From Pseudomonadota bacterium (GTDB lineage: Bacteria; Pseudomonadota; Alphaproteobacteria; Rhizobiales; Xanthobacteraceae), in the NCBI GenBank assembly GCA_018240595.1, contig JAFEFL010000013.1, forward strand, positions 1 to 64,000: a stretch of 64,000 nucleotides of DNA. Direction: 5' to 3'. A model generated the notes under the pieces. It ran no database searches. It had not been told where the DNA came from and saw nothing but the letters and a program-made list of their open reading frames with translations. The translations under genes were made by a program, and so were the position numbers. Below, piece by piece: positions 8,982 through 19,044 of this stretch (positions are counted from its first letter, which is position 1; every line of letters begins with the position of its first letter).

Positions 8982-9233
8982 ATGGCCGAAACGGCGAACA
9001 CCGACATCAAGAAATTGAGCTTCGAGCGCGCCATCGAAGAGCTGGAATCGATCGTCAAGCGCCTGGAAGAAGGCAAGGTGCCGCTCGAGGAGTCGGTGGC
9101 GATCTACGAGCGCGGCGAAGGGTTGAAGTCCCGCTGCGAGGAGCTGCTGCGTCAGGCCGAGGCCCGGGTCGAAAAGATCACCCTGGACGCTTCTGGAAAA
9201 CCCGCCGGAACCACCCCGCTGGACGTCGATTAG
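8982..9233 (+). CDS. xseB: Exodeoxyribonuclease VII small subunit
   Basis: An 83-residue protein with the XseB signature [19 protein letters not shown] followed by [22 protein letters not shown], a two-helix hairpin that binds the XseA large subunit and completes exonuclease VII, which degrades single-stranded DNA in both directions. Length matches the family (about 80). xseA is not in the window. It precedes dxs, an order common in proteobacteria. Confidence 0.96.
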   Translation: MAETANTDIKKLSFERAIEELESIVKRLEEGKVPLEESVAIYERGEGLKSRCEELLRQAEARVEKITLDASGKPAGTTPLDVD

Positions 9234-9368
9234 CCTCCGTTGGCGGCGAATTGGGCCCGAATGAGCGGGCGAATTGCCCCGCCCCGCCAAACTGGTGTAA
9301 GCCATAAAAACGGCACCGGAACGCCGTACCGGGGCTGAAATACGTCATTGCGACGACCGGAGTTCTTT

Positions 9369-11291
9369 TTGTCCGAGCTTTCGAAGACCCCGCTGCTCGA
9401 CCGCGTCCATTTCCCGGCCGACCTGCGCAATTTCTCCGCCGAGCAGCTCAGGCAGCTTGCCGACGAACTGCGCACGGAGACCATCGACGCCGTGGCCAAG
9501 ACCGGCGGCCATCTCGGCGCCGGGCTGGGCGTCGTCGAGCTCACGGTCGCCATCCACGCCGTTTTCGACACCCCGGCCGACCGCCTGATCTGGGACGTCG
9601 GCCATCAGGCCTATCCGCACAAGATCCTGACCGGCCGGCGCGACCGCATCAGGACATTGCGCCAGGGCGGCGGCTTGTCCGGCTTCACCAAGCGCGCCGA
9701 GAGCGAATACGACCCGTTCGGCGCCGCGCATTCCTCGACCTCGATTTCCGCCGGCCTCGGCATGGCCGTGGCGCGCGACCTCAAGGGCGACAAGAACAAC
9801 GTCATCTGCGTGATCGGCGACGGCGCCATGTCGGCGGGCATGGCCTATGAGGCCATGAACAATGCCGGCGCGCGCAACGAGCGCCTGATCGTCATCCTCA
9901 ACGACAACGACATGTCGATCGCGCCGCCGGTCGGCGCGATGTCGGCCTATCTCGCCCGCCTCGGCTCCGGCGCGACCTATCTCAAGCTGCGCGACGTCGG
10001 CAAGCAGCTCACCAAGCATCTGCCGAAGTCGTGGGACCGCGCCATCACCCGCGCCGTCGAACACGCGCGCGGCTATGTCACGGGCGGCACGTTGTTCGAG
10101 GAGCTCGGCTTTTATTATTGCGGCCCGATCGACGGTCATAACCTCGATCACCTGCTGCCGATCCTGCGCAACGTGCGCGATGCCGAGATCGGGCCGATCC
10201 TCGTCCACGTCGTGACGCAGAAGGGCAAGGGCTACGCCCCGGCGGAAACCTCGGCCGACAAGTATCACGGCGTCGTCAAGTTCGACGTCGCCACCGGCGC
10301 ACAGGCCAAGTCGAAGGGCGGCGCCCCGCAATACACCAGGGTGTTCGCCGACGCGCTGATCAAGGAAGCGCGCAAGGACGACCGCATCCTCGCCATCACC
10401 GCGGCGATGCCGTCCGGCACCGGGCTCGACCTGTTCGAAAAGGAATTCCCCAACCGCTGCTTCGACGTCGGCATTGCCGAACAGCACGCTGTGACTTTCG
10501 CCGCCGGCCTCGCCACCGAAGGCTTCAAGCCGTTCTGCGCCATTTACTCGACCTTCCTGCAGCGCGGCTACGACCAGGTGGTGCACGACGTCGCCATCCA
10601 GAGTCTGCCGGTGCGCTTTGCCATCGACCGCGCCGGGCTGGTCGGCGCCGACGGCCCGACCCATGCCGGTTCGTTCGACACCGCCTATCTCGGCTGCCTG
10701 CCGAACTTCGTGCTGATGGCCGCGGCCGACGAGGCCGAACTGACCAACATGGTGGCGACCTGCGCCGCGATCGACGACCGTCCGTCCGCGGTGCGCTATC
10801 CGCGCGGCGAAGGCACGGGGGCGGCGATCCCGGAGCAAGGCACACCGCTCGAAATCGGCAAGGGCCGCGTGCTGCGCGAGGGGCACAAGGTCGCCCTGCT
10901 CTCCTACGGCACCCGGTTAACCGAGGCGCTGAAGGCGGCCGACGAACTCGGCGCGCACGGCCTGTCGACCACAGTGGCCGACGCGCGCTTTGCCAAACCG
11001 CTCGATCTCGACCTCGTGCTCAAGCTGGCGCGCGAGCACGAAGTGCTGGTGACGATCGAGGAAGGCTCGGTCGGCGGCTTCGGCTCCTTCGTCATGCAGG
11101 CGCTGGCCGATCACGGCGTGTTCGACGCCGGCCTCAAATTCCGCGCCATGGTGCTGCCCGACGTGTTCATCGATCACGATACGCCGGCGGCGATGTACGC
11201 CGCGGCTGGCCTCGACGCCAAGGGCATCGTGCGCAAGGTGTTCGAGGCGCTCGGCAAGGACGTCGCCGCCGAGACGGTGAAGCTGGCGTAG
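9369..11291 (+). CDS. dxs: 1-deoxy-D-xylulose-5-phosphate synthase
   Basis: A 640-residue thiamine-diphosphate enzyme that condenses pyruvate and glyceraldehyde 3-phosphate, the first step of the MEP isoprenoid pathway. Motifs: [16 protein letters not shown], the catalytic His in [30 protein letters not shown], the ThDP motif [18 protein letters not shown], and the transketolase-like [17 protein letters not shown]. Start choice: TTG at 9369 lies 6 nt after GGAG and gives [16 protein letters not shown], the usual N-terminus in this order; a TTG at 9348 is in frame but has no ribosome site. It lies downstream of xseB and upstream of the tlyA-type gene. Confidence 0.97.
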   Translation: MSELSKTPLLDRVHFPADLRNFSAEQLRQLADELRTETIDAVAKTGGHLGAGLGVVELTVAIHAVFDTPADRLIWDVGHQAYPHKILTGRRDRIRTLRQGGGLSGFTKRAESEYDPFGAAHSSTSISAGLGMAVARDLKGDKNNVICVIGDGAMSAGMAYEAMNNAGARNERLIVILNDNDMSIAPPVGAMSAYLARLGSGATYLKLRDVGKQLTKHLPKSWDRAITRAVEHARGYVTGGTLFEELGFYYCGPIDGHNLDHLLPILRNVRDAEIGPILVHVVTQKGKGYAPAETSADKYHGVVKFDVATGAQAKSKGGAPQYTRVFADALIKEARKDDRILAITAAMPSGTGLDLFEKEFPNRCFDVGIAEQHAVTFAAGLATEGFKPFCAIYSTFLQRGYDQVVHDVAIQSLPVRFAIDRAGLVGADGPTHAGSFDTAYLGCLPNFVLMAAADEAELTNMVATCAAIDDRPSAVRYPRGEGTGAAIPEQGTPLEIGKGRVLREGHKVALLSYGTRLTEALKAADELGAHGLSTTVADARFAKPLDLDLVLKLAREHEVLVTIEEGSVGGFGSFVMQALADHGVFDAGLKFRAMVLPDVFIDHDTPAAMYAAAGLDAKGIVRKVFEALGKDVAAETVKLA

Positions 11292-11362
11292 GGGCGCCTT
11301 GTCCCGGGCGCAGGGCACGCGGAGCAGTGCCCTGCAGAACCGGGACCGTTGCCACACACTCT

Positions 11363-11438
11363 GTTCGTTCCCGCGACAGCGGTAACCCAGTTAATTGAAC
11401 CAAGGCTGCTCTGGGTCCCCGCTGTCGCGGGGACGAAC
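11363..11438. repeat. Intergenic inverted repeat, 28-bp arms
   Basis: Arms 11363-11390 and 11411-11438 are reverse complements with three mismatches, separated by 20 bp. Each arm contains its own small palindrome around CCCGCGACAGCGG. It fills the gap between dxs and the tlyA-type gene. A related element occurs at 15037-15124. It may act as an mRNA processing or attenuation hairpin between the two co-directional genes. Confidence 0.85.
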
Positions 11439-11453
11439 GGAGATTGTTGCAGC

Positions 11454-12185
11454 ATGCCCCCCAAACTCCGCATCGACCGCCTGCTCGTGACGCGCGGGCT
11501 GTTCGACAGCCGCGCCAAGGCGCAGGCGGCGATCGAAGCGGGATTGGTCAAGGCCGACGGCAAAACGGTGAGCAAGGCGTCAGAGGAAGTCGCCGCCGAC
11601 GCCGCCATCGAAGCCACACCGGCGCATCCTTACGTCTCGCGCGGCGCGCTCAAGCTCGTCGCCGCGCTCGATCATTTCGGATTCGATCCAAAAGATCGCA
11701 TCTGCCTCGATGTCGGCGCCTCGACCGGCGGCTTCACGCAGGTGCTGCTGGAACGCGGCGCCGCCAAGGTCTACGCGGTCGATGTCGGCACCGCGCAATT
11801 GCATCAAAGCCTGCGCAGCGATCCGCGCATCGTCTCACTCGAACAAACCGATATCCGCAAGATCGAGGCCACCGCGGTCGATCCAAAGCCCGATCTCGTC
11901 GTCTGCGACGTCAGCTTCATTTCGCTCAAGCAGGTATTGCCGGCGGCGCTGGCGCTCGCGGCGCGACCGGCGCAGGTCATCGCGCTGATCAAGCCGCAGT
12001 TCGAGGCCGGCCGTGCGCAGCTCAAGAAGGGCATCGTCCGCGACGAGGCCGTGCGTCAGGCCGTGTGCGACGACATTACGGCGCACATCGAATCCCTTGC
12101 TGGCCGTGTGATTAACGTCATTCCCTCGCCGATCGAAGGCGGCGACGGCAATGTCGAATATCTGATCGGCGCCGAAGTTTCATAA
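11454..12185 (+). CDS. TlyA-family rRNA 2'-O-methyltransferase (S4-FtsJ)
   Basis: A 243-residue protein with an N-terminal S4 RNA-binding domain (about 5-60, RIDRLLVTRGLFDSRAKAQ) and an FtsJ-type Rossmann methyltransferase domain with SAM motif LDVGASTGGFTQVLLERGA, then DLVVCDVSFISLKQVLP and LIKPQFEAG. The TlyA family 2'-O-methylates rRNA (16S and/or 23S cytidines in mycobacteria); bacterial homologues are often misnamed hemolysin A. Start at ATG 11454; the longer in-frame ATG at 11349 would translate the inverted repeat and is rejected. Confidence 0.93.
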   Translation: MPPKLRIDRLLVTRGLFDSRAKAQAAIEAGLVKADGKTVSKASEEVAADAAIEATPAHPYVSRGALKLVAALDHFGFDPKDRICLDVGASTGGFTQVLLERGAAKVYAVDVGTAQLHQSLRSDPRIVSLEQTDIRKIEATAVDPKPDLVVCDVSFISLKQVLPAALALAARPAQVIALIKPQFEAGRAQLKKGIVRDEAVRQAVCDDITAHIESLAGRVINVIPSPIEGGDGNVEYLIGAEVS

Positions 12186-12314
12186 CCGGCGACGATGTCT
12201 GCCATCGCGTTCGCTCATCATTCTGTGGCCCTGCCGCCACGCAACATGGGCAAACCGCGCCTGCGACAACCGGCAGCCTTTCTTGCGCCACATCGCGCAC
12301 GTTAATCCCGCGCC

Positions 12315-13742
12315 ATGACGGCAGAACCATCCATCGTCGCCGCCGGGCTCGAGGCGCCGGCGGGCCCTTCGCTTTGGCGGCACGAATTGCGCGCCACGGT
12401 GAAGCTCGCGCTGCCGATCGCGCTGACGCAGCTCGGTCAGGTGGCGATGATGACCAGCGACCTCATCCTCATCGGCCGGCTCGGCGATGTCGCCATCGCC
12501 GGCGCCGCGCTGGCGCACATCATCCTGTTCGCCTGCTTCGTGCTGGGCATGGGCCTGATGTCGGCGGTGTCACCGCTGGCGGCTCAGGCTTACGGTGCGC
12601 GCGAGCCGCGCATGGTGCGCCGGAGCTTGCGCGTCGGGCTGTGGGCCGCCGTCTTCATCGGCGCGCCGCTCACCGCGGCGATGTTCGGCGGCGAGCACCT
12701 GCTGGGCGCGCTCGGCCAGGACGAAACCGCGGCGCGGCTCGCCGGCCAGTATCTGATGGGCCTCTCCTGGTGCCTGGTGCCGGGCTGGTGGTTCATCGCG
12801 CTGCGCGGTTTCATGGGCGCGGTGAACCGGCCTGAACCGGCGCTGTGGATCATGCTCGCCGCTATCCCGGCCAATCTGCTGCTCGCCTACATGCTGATCT
12901 TCGGCGAATTCGGCATGCCGCAACTCGGTATGGTCGGCGCCGGCATCGCCACCACCATCGTCAATCTCGGCATGTGCGCCGCCGGTTTCTGGTTCTGCTA
13001 CACGCAGCGGCCGTTCCGGAAATTCCAGGTGCTCGGCCATTTCTGGCGCATGGACTGGGCGCTCACCGGCAAGCTGTTCGTCATCGGCATGCCGATCGCC
13101 GGCGCGTTCCTGCTCGAATACGGCCTGTTCGCCATTGCCGCGATCCTGATGGGCTGGATCGGCACCACCGCGCTCGCCGCGCATCAAATCGCGCTGCAGA
13201 TCGCCTCGATCCTGTTCATGGCGCCGTTCGGCATTTCGATGGCCGCGACCGTGCGCGTCGGCCACGCCGTCGGCCGCCGCGATCCGGTCGGCACACGGCG
13301 CGCCGGCTTCTCGGCGATCGCGCTTGGCGCGGCCTTCATGGCGGCGATGGTGGTGCTCATCCTCGCGACTCGCCACGTCATCCCGCTCGCCTTCCTCAAC
13401 GCCAACAGCGCCGATGCCGGCGCGACGCTGGCGCTCGCCGCCACGCTGCTCGCCGCCGGCTCGACTTTCTTCATCGCCGACGGCGTGCAGACCATCGCCG
13501 CCGGCGCGCTGCGCGGCCTCAACGACACGCGCATGCCGCTGGTGTTCGCGGCCATCAGCTTCTGGGTCATCGGCTTCGCCACGTCCTACGGCCTCGCCTT
13601 TCCGGCGCGGCTCGAGGCGGTCGGTATCTGGATCGGTTTCACCGTCGGTCTCGGTGTCTATGCGCTGCTGCTGGTCTGGCGCTTCAACGCGCTGACCCGG
13701 CACGGCTACCTTCCCGATCTGCCGGGCCACGCCCACGCCTGA
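12315..13742 (+). CDS. MATE family efflux transporter
   Basis: A 475-residue inner-membrane exporter with about 12 hydrophobic segments in two six-helix halves. The first helix has the family motif [27 protein letters not shown]; residues around [19 protein letters not shown] and, in the second half, [20 protein letters not shown] are the internal-repeat MATE signatures. Such proteins use H+ or Na+ gradients to expel cationic drugs or metabolites. It stands 130 bp after the tlyA-type gene and 46 bp before the RNA methyltransferase. The substrate is unknown. Confidence 0.94.
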   Translation: MTAEPSIVAAGLEAPAGPSLWRHELRATVKLALPIALTQLGQVAMMTSDLILIGRLGDVAIAGAALAHIILFACFVLGMGLMSAVSPLAAQAYGAREPRMVRRSLRVGLWAAVFIGAPLTAAMFGGEHLLGALGQDETAARLAGQYLMGLSWCLVPGWWFIALRGFMGAVNRPEPALWIMLAAIPANLLLAYMLIFGEFGMPQLGMVGAGIATTIVNLGMCAAGFWFCYTQRPFRKFQVLGHFWRMDWALTGKLFVIGMPIAGAFLLEYGLFAIAAILMGWIGTTALAAHQIALQIASILFMAPFGISMAATVRVGHAVGRRDPVGTRRAGFSAIALGAAFMAAMVVLILATRHVIPLAFLNANSADAGATLALAATLLAAGSTFFIADGVQTIAAGALRGLNDTRMPLVFAAISFWVIGFATSYGLAFPARLEAVGIWIGFTVGLGVYALLLVWRFNALTRHGYLPDLPGHAHA

Positions 13743-13788
13743 TCTCACCCCCTTTCAGGAGAGGGATAAGCAGGTTAAGTCCCTCTCC

Positions 13789-15027
13789 ATGACGGAACAG
13801 CTCAGCATCGCGCGCATCGGCCATCGCGGCGACGGCATTGCCGACACGCCGGCCGGCGCCGTCTACGTGCCCTACACGCTGCCGGGCGAGACGGTGACAA
13901 CCGAGCCGGTCGCCGGCCATCCGGACCGCCGCACGCTGCTGCATGTCGACACGCCGAGCCCGCAGCGCGTCGCGCCGGTGTGCAAGCATTTCGGCGTCTG
14001 CGGCGGCTGCGCCGTGCAGCACTGGACCTCTCCCGAATATTTGAAATGGAAGCAGTCTCTGGTCGCCGATGCGCTCGGCCACGCCGGGATCGAGACGCCG
14101 GTCGAGCCGATCGTCGACGCCCATGGCAAAGGCCGCCGCCGCGCCGTGCTGCATGCGCGGCGCCCGGGCGCCAATCTGTTGCACGTCGGTTTTGCCGCGC
14201 CGCGCGCACATCACATCGTCGCCATCGACGAATGCCCGATCCTCGCGCCCGGCCTCAACGGCTGCATCGCCGCCGCCTGGGCCATCGCCGACGTTCTCAA
14301 GTCCGGCGGCAAGCCGCTCGACATTCATTTCACCGCCAGCGACCGCGGCCTCGATGTCGATGTCCGCGGCTCCGGGCCATTGCCGCCGGCGCGCCTCATC
14401 GAACTGGCAAAGCTCGCCGACAAGCACAAACTGGCCCGCATCACCCGCCACGGCGAACTGGTGCTGCAACGCATCGAGCCGACGCTGAAGATCGGCCGCG
14501 CCGAGGTGCCGCTGCCGCCCGGCGCCTTCCTGCAGGCCACCGCCGAAGGCGAAGCGACGCTCGCCCGCCTCGTGCTCGGCCATGTCGGCAAAGCCAAACG
14601 CGTCGCCGATCTGTTCAGCGGCATCGGCACTTTCGCGTTGCGGCTGGCGGAGACCGCGCGCGTCACCGCCGTCGACGGCGAGGCCAGCGCCATCAAGGCG
14701 CTGGAGCGCGGCATCAAGAGTGCACCGGGTTTCAAGCCGATCGAGGCCAAGGCCCGCGACCTGTTCCGCAATCCGCTGGTGGCGATGGAGTTGAAAGGAT
14801 TCGACGCCGTGGTGTTCGACCCGCCGCGCCAGGGCGCCGAGCGCCAGGCCCAGGAACTGGCGGCGAGCAACGTGCCGCTGGTCGTGGCCGTGTCGTGCGA
14901 TGCCTCGACTTTCGCCCGCGACGCCCGGATTCTCATCGACCGCGGCTACAAATTGACGAGCGTGACGCCAGTCGATCAGTTCCGCTACTCGTACCATGTG
15001 GAAATGGTCGGAAGGTTTGAGCGGTAG
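13789..15027 (+). CDS. RumA/TrmA-type RNA 5-methyluridine methyltransferase
   Basis: A 412-residue class I SAM methyltransferase of the RlmD/RlmC/TrmA family. It has an N-terminal TRAM-like beta barrel (about 1-55), an iron-sulfur motif C65-x5-C71-x2-C74 with a fourth Cys in the later DECP motif, a SAM-binding segment [16 protein letters not shown], the PP motif FDPPRQGAE and the catalytic Cys in [14 protein letters not shown]. It probably methylates C5 of a uridine in 23S rRNA; the exact site cannot be told from sequence. A repeat follows directly. Confidence 0.93.
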   Translation: MTEQLSIARIGHRGDGIADTPAGAVYVPYTLPGETVTTEPVAGHPDRRTLLHVDTPSPQRVAPVCKHFGVCGGCAVQHWTSPEYLKWKQSLVADALGHAGIETPVEPIVDAHGKGRRRAVLHARRPGANLLHVGFAAPRAHHIVAIDECPILAPGLNGCIAAAWAIADVLKSGGKPLDIHFTASDRGLDVDVRGSGPLPPARLIELAKLADKHKLARITRHGELVLQRIEPTLKIGRAEVPLPPGAFLQATAEGEATLARLVLGHVGKAKRVADLFSGIGTFALRLAETARVTAVDGEASAIKALERGIKSAPGFKPIEAKARDLFRNPLVAMELKGFDAVVFDPPRQGAERQAQELAASNVPLVVAVSCDASTFARDARILIDRGYKLTSVTPVDQFRYSYHVEMVGRFER

Positions 15028-15036
15028 TTTGAGATA

Positions 15037-15124
15037 CCGCTCACCCCCGCGAAAGCGGGGGTCCAGCTCTTTCCACTGAGTGTGCAGCCTCAGGCTGGGT
15101 CCGCGCTTCCGCGGGGACGAGCGG
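15037..15124. repeat. Intergenic inverted repeat, same family as 11363-11438
   Basis: Arms 15037-15066 and 15094-15124 pair imperfectly and share the core CCCCGCG...GCGGGG with the element at 11363-11438. It lies between two convergent genes, where it could end transcription in both directions, although it has no T tract. Confidence 0.8.
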
Positions 15125-15147
15125 TGGATAGACCGCGTTCCGCAAGC

Positions 15148-15993
15148 CTACCGAAAATCCATCCCCCCGCCCCAGCGGTCCTGCCACATCTTCTCGCCGA
15201 TGGTGCAGGAGATGCGCGGCTTCTCGGCGCTCGCCGGGATGACCTTGGCCTCCGGCTGGCGGCCGGCGACCTCGAGGATCAGCTTGGTGCGCGTTGCTTC
15301 GACGAACTTCTCGCGCTCCTTGATCGGCACGACGAAGGCGCCGGGGCCGCCGATCACGCAGTCCTCGTAATAGATGTCGAGCTGATCGATATCGAGCGTG
15401 GCGAAATTGGAACGCTTGAGCATGATTGGCAGGCCGTTGATGGTGATGCCGGCATTGACCACCTCGTCGCGCACCGGCACGACGAATTCACCCGAGTTGT
15501 TGGCGCCGTCGCCGGACACGTCGATGACGCGGCGTACGCCCCGGTAGCCGCTGCTGTCGAATAGCGGCCGCGCGAATTTCAGCGCGCCGGAGATCGACGT
15601 GCGCGAGGCGCGGCGGTACGGCGCCCGCATGATCTCGCTGGCGACCGCGTCAGCCGCCTCCGGGCTGTCGATCAGCCGCCACGGCATGATGATGCGCTGA
15701 TCGTTGGCTCCCGCCCATTCGACATAGGTAATGGCGATCTTGCCATGCGCGCCTTCGCGCAAGGCGGTGAGGAAATCGCGCGACGTCAGCGCCTGCGCGT
15801 AACCCTCGCGCTGCAACGCCTGCTCGTCGGGATCCATCGAATAGGAGACGTCGACCGCGAGCACGAGCTCGACATCGACGGGAACGGCGCTGGCGCCGGT
15901 ATCGGCGAAGCGGGCATGCGGCGCGGCCAGCGCGGCGATGGAGGCGAGACACAAGGCTCCCGCCACAGCACCATAAAGACGAGACCGCCTCAT
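15148..15993 (-). CDS. DUF1194 domain protein (secreted VWA-like)
   Basis: A 281-residue protein with a cleavable signal peptide (MRRSRLYGAVAGALCLASIAALAAPHA) and a von Willebrand factor A-like fold. The MIDAS metal site DVSYS is at the end of strand 1 and a second acidic motif VIDVSGDGANNSG follows. The DUF1194 family is widespread in Hyphomicrobiales; its function is not established, but VWA domains usually bind other proteins through a divalent ion. It is probably periplasmic. It lies downstream of ribB on the same strand. Confidence 0.9.
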   Translation of the reverse strand: MRRSRLYGAVAGALCLASIAALAAPHARFADTGASAVPVDVELVLAVDVSYSMDPDEQALQREGYAQALTSRDFLTALREGAHGKIAITYVEWAGANDQRIIMPWRLIDSPEAADAVASEIMRAPYRRASRTSISGALKFARPLFDSSGYRGVRRVIDVSGDGANNSGEFVVPVRDEVVNAGITINGLPIMLKRSNFATLDIDQLDIYYEDCVIGGPGAFVVPIKEREKFVEATRTKLILEVAGRQPEAKVIPASAEKPRISCTIGEKMWQDRWGGGMDFR

Positions 15994-16089
15994 GCCGCCC
16001 TCCTGCGTCGATGCACAGGGGCGTCATGCTGCCATGACGCACCGGCCGATAAAAGGCCGCCGGCGCCTGCCTCGCTCAGCTTTCCGGCA

Positions 16090-17181
16090 CTAGCCTTCCA
16101 GAACTTCGGTTCCGGCGATCTCGATGCCGAACCCGCCGAGGCCGACATAGGTGCGGTGGCTCGACGACACGAGGCGGATCGAGGAAATGCCGAGATCTTT
16201 CAGAATCTGCGCGCCAAGGCCGACGTCGCGCCATTGCTGCGAGCGCGCCGTATCGGTTTCGGTGGCGCCTTCCTGCGGTATCTCGGTCACCGGCACGCCG
16301 GCGGTGCCGTCGCGCAGATAGACGATGACACCGCGCCCCGCGTTCTTGAACAGCTTGAGCGCCGCGCGGATCGATTTGGCGCCGCCGAACACGTCGCCGA
16401 TGACGTCGGCGCGGTGCAGGCGCGCCGGCACGTCCTTGCCGTCGCCGATGTCGCCATAGACGAAGGCCATGTGGTGCACCTGGTCGAACGGCGTGACATA
16501 GGCATAGCCCTGCATCGCGCCGATATCCGAGGTCAGCGAGAACTCGCCGACCCGCGTCACCAGTTTCTCGCGCGCCTGGCGGTAGGCGATGAGATCGGCA
16601 ACCGAGATCTGCACGAGCTTGTGCTTGTCGGCGAAGGCCGCGACCTGCGGACCGCGCATCACGGTGCCGTCGTCGTTCATCAGCTCGGACAGCACGCCGA
16701 CCGCCGGCAGGCCGGCGAGCTTGCACAGATCGGTGCAGGCCTCGGTATGGCCGGTGCGCATCAGCACGCCGCCCTCGCGGGCGATCAGCGGAAACACGTG
16801 GCCGGGCCGCGCGAAGTCGGCGGCGCCCATGTTGTCGTTGGCGAGCGCACGCACGGTGTTGGTGCGCTCTTCCGCCGAGATGCCGGTGGTGAGTCCGTGC
16901 TTGACGTCGATGGTCACGGTGAAGGCGGTGCCGAGCGGCGCGTCGTTCTTGGCCACCATCGGATCGAGATGCAGGCGCCGCGCGTCGGCGGCGGTGATGG
17001 TGGCGCAGACGATGCCGGAGGTGTGGCGGATGATGAAGGCCATTTTCTCCGGCGTGCACAGCGACGCCGCGACGAACAGGTCGCCCTCGTTCTCGCGGTC
17101 GTCATCGTCGGTGACGACGACGATCTCGCCCTTGGCGAAGGCCTTGATCGCCGCTTCGACCTTGCTGTGGGTGTTTGACAA
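16090..17181 (-). CDS. ribB: 3,4-dihydroxy-2-butanone 4-phosphate synthase with degenerate GTP cyclohydrolase II-like half
   Basis: A 363-residue protein. The N-terminal domain (about 1-205) is a complete DHBP synthase: DDDDRENEGDLFVAA acidic loop and GHTEACTDLCKLAG. It makes the four-carbon precursor of riboflavin from ribulose 5-phosphate. The C-terminal domain (about 210-363) has the shape of GTP cyclohydrolase II, but where true RibA has a zinc-binding triad (ECLTGDVFGSLRCDC-like) this protein has HRADVIGDVFGGAKS with no cysteines, so GTP cyclohydrolase activity is not expected. This architecture matches the described RibBX-type variant. It is 21 bp downstream of aroC. Confidence 0.93.
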   Translation of the reverse strand: MSNTHSKVEAAIKAFAKGEIVVVTDDDDRENEGDLFVAASLCTPEKMAFIIRHTSGIVCATITAADARRLHLDPMVAKNDAPLGTAFTVTIDVKHGLTTGISAEERTNTVRALANDNMGAADFARPGHVFPLIAREGGVLMRTGHTEACTDLCKLAGLPAVGVLSELMNDDGTVMRGPQVAAFADKHKLVQISVADLIAYRQAREKLVTRVGEFSLTSDIGAMQGYAYVTPFDQVHHMAFVYGDIGDGKDVPARLHRADVIGDVFGGAKSIRAALKLFKNAGRGVIVYLRDGTAGVPVTEIPQEGATETDTARSQQWRDVGLGAQILKDLGISSIRLVSSSHRTYVGLGGFGIEIAGTEVLEG

Positions 17182-17202
17182 ACCGGAATCCTTTTCGCGC
17201 GA

Positions 17203-18321
17203 TCAGGCCTTGGCGAACGGCCAGGGCTTGCCCTCGCCGACCTGTCCACGATGCATCAGATAGTGATCGGCGATGACGCACGCCACCATGGCTTCGCCGA
17301 TCGGCACCGCGCGGATGCCGACGCAGGGGTCGTGGCGGCCCTTGGTGAACAGTTCGGTGTTGTTGCCGTAGCGGTCCACGGTCTTGCGCGGCGTCAGGAT
17401 CGACGAGGTCGGCTTGACGGCGAAGCGGGCGACGATGGCCTGCCCGCTCGAAATGCCGCCGAGGATGCCGCCGGCGTGGTTCGACAGGAACAGCGGCTTG
17501 CCGTCGTTGCCCATGCGCATCTCGTCGGCATTGTCCTCGCCGGACAGTTCCGCCGCGGCGAAACCATCGCCGATCTCGACGCCCTTCACGGCGTTGATGC
17601 CCATCAGCGCGCCGGCGATGTCGCCATCAAGCTTGGCGTAGATCGGCGCGCCCAATCCGGCCGGCACGCCTTCGGCGACGATCTCGATCACCGCGCCGAT
17701 CGACGAACCCGACTTGCGCACGCCGTCGAGATATTCCTCATAGAACTTCGCCTGCACCGGATCGGGGCAGAAGAACGGGTTGTTGCCGACCTCGTCCCAG
17801 TCCCAGCGCGAACGGTCGATCTTGTGCGGCCCCATCTGCACCAGCGCGCCGCGCACGTTGAGGCCGGGCACGATCTTGCGGGCGATGGCGCCGGCGGCGA
17901 CGCGGGCGGCGGTCTCGCGCGCCGACGAGCGGCCGCCCCCGCGATAATCGTTGATGCCGTACTTCACGTCATAGGTGAAACCGGCGTGGCCCGGGCGGTA
18001 CTTGTCCTTGATCTCGGAATAGTCCTTCGAGCGCTGATCGACGTTCTCGATCAGCAGCATGATCGGCGTGCCGGTCGTCACCTGAAGGCCGCTCGCCTCG
18101 TCGGTGAAGACGCCGGACAGGATCTTCACCGCGTCCGGCTCCTGGCGCTGCGTCGTGAAGCGCGACTGGCCGGGCCGCCGCTTGTCGAGGAAGGCCTGGA
18201 TCTCTTCCGCCGTGATCGGCAGGCGCGGCGGGCAGCCGTCGACCACGCAGCCGATCGCCGCCCCGTGGCTTTCGCCGAAGCTGGTGAACCGGAACAGATG
18301 GCCGAAGGTGTTGAAGGACAT
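17203..18321 (-). CDS. aroC: Chorismate synthase
   Basis: A 372-residue enzyme that converts EPSP to chorismate using reduced FMN, the last step of the shikimate pathway. Signatures: [17 protein letters not shown] near the N-terminus, the [13 protein letters not shown] loop, [20 protein letters not shown], and [17 protein letters not shown] near the C-terminus. Length is typical (350-390). It probably belongs to a minus-strand group with fabI and the phosphatase upstream and ribB 21 bp downstream. Confidence 0.97.
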   Translation of the reverse strand: MSFNTFGHLFRFTSFGESHGAAIGCVVDGCPPRLPITAEEIQAFLDKRRPGQSRFTTQRQEPDAVKILSGVFTDEASGLQVTTGTPIMLLIENVDQRSKDYSEIKDKYRPGHAGFTYDVKYGINDYRGGGRSSARETAARVAAGAIARKIVPGLNVRGALVQMGPHKIDRSRWDWDEVGNNPFFCPDPVQAKFYEEYLDGVRKSGSSIGAVIEIVAEGVPAGLGAPIYAKLDGDIAGALMGINAVKGVEIGDGFAAAELSGEDNADEMRMGNDGKPLFLSNHAGGILGGISSGQAIVARFAVKPTSSILTPRKTVDRYGNNTELFTKGRHDPCVGIRAVPIGEAMVACVIADHYLMHRGQVGEGKPWPFAKA

Positions 18322-18386
18322 GGTGGTTTCGCCGTTGCCCGGGTTAGGTAGCCCGAGGCCTACCCGCCGTCAAATTGCCCCCGGAG

Positions 18387-18980
18387 TCAGGCATACCGCG
18401 TCATTTCGCGGCCGCGAAACACGTAGACCACGCCCTGGACGATATCGACCAGCGGCGCCACCGCCGGGGTCGCCACGCCGAGATGGGTCATCAGACCGCG
18501 GCAGGTGCCGCCATGCGCCGTCGCAACCACGTCGCCGGTCAGTCCGTCGTACCAGCGCTTCATGCGGGCCTCGACCATCTGGTAGCTCTCGCCGTTCGGC
18601 GGCACGAAATGATACTTGTCGTGCTCGCGCTGGGCGATCCGCACCGCATCTTTTTGGTGCAACAGAGCAATGGTGGCGCCTTCCCAGTCGCCGAACGACA
18701 GCTCGAGGAGCTGCGGCTCGCGCTTGTAGCCGTCGCGCGGCAGGCCGAGACCCTCGCGCACCAGTTCCATGGTTTCGCTGGCGCGCTTGAGCGGACTGGA
18801 TACGTATTCGATGGACGACGGATCGCGGCCTTCGCTGACGAGAAGGTCACGAAGCACCTCGCCGCAATGCCGCGCCTGCCCGCGGCCCTTATCGTTGAGC
18901 GGAATGTCGCGGCGGCCCTGCAGCCGGCCGGCAACGTTCCAGTCGGTTTCGCCGTGACGGATGTAGTAAACCGTCGGCAT
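18387..18980 (-). CDS. Histidine phosphatase (phosphoglycerate mutase-like) family protein
   Basis: A 197-residue protein with the RHGE catalytic motif at the N-terminus (YYIRHGETDWNVAGRLQGR), the later SPLKRASET, LLELSFGDWEG and the second catalytic His in ATAHGGTCRG. It probably dephosphorylates a small phosphoester; the 2,3-bisphosphoglycerate-dependent mutases are longer (about 230-250). Located between fabI and aroC, an order seen in related genomes, but no link to either pathway is shown. Confidence 0.9.
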   Translation of the reverse strand: MPTVYYIRHGETDWNVAGRLQGRRDIPLNDKGRGQARHCGEVLRDLLVSEGRDPSSIEYVSSPLKRASETMELVREGLGLPRDGYKREPQLLELSFGDWEGATIALLHQKDAVRIAQREHDKYHFVPPNGESYQMVEARMKRWYDGLTGDVVATAHGGTCRGLMTHLGVATPAVAPLVDIVQGVVYVFRGREMTRYA

Positions 18981-18991
18981 TATTTTATGTT

Positions 18992-19040
18992 GCGCATGAT
19001 CTGATCCGAAAACCGGCCTCCACTTTTCGGGATCATGCGC
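18992..19040. repeat. Short interspersed palindrome of the Hyphomicrobiales type
   Basis: A 49-bp element whose ends GCGCATGAT and ATCATGCGC are inverted, with inner arms TCCGAAAA and TTTTCGG. I recall nearly identical elements in intergenic regions of many Hyphomicrobiales genomes. It sits between fabI and the phosphatase gene and could fold as an mRNA hairpin. Confidence 0.8.
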
Positions 19041-19044
19041 ACGC

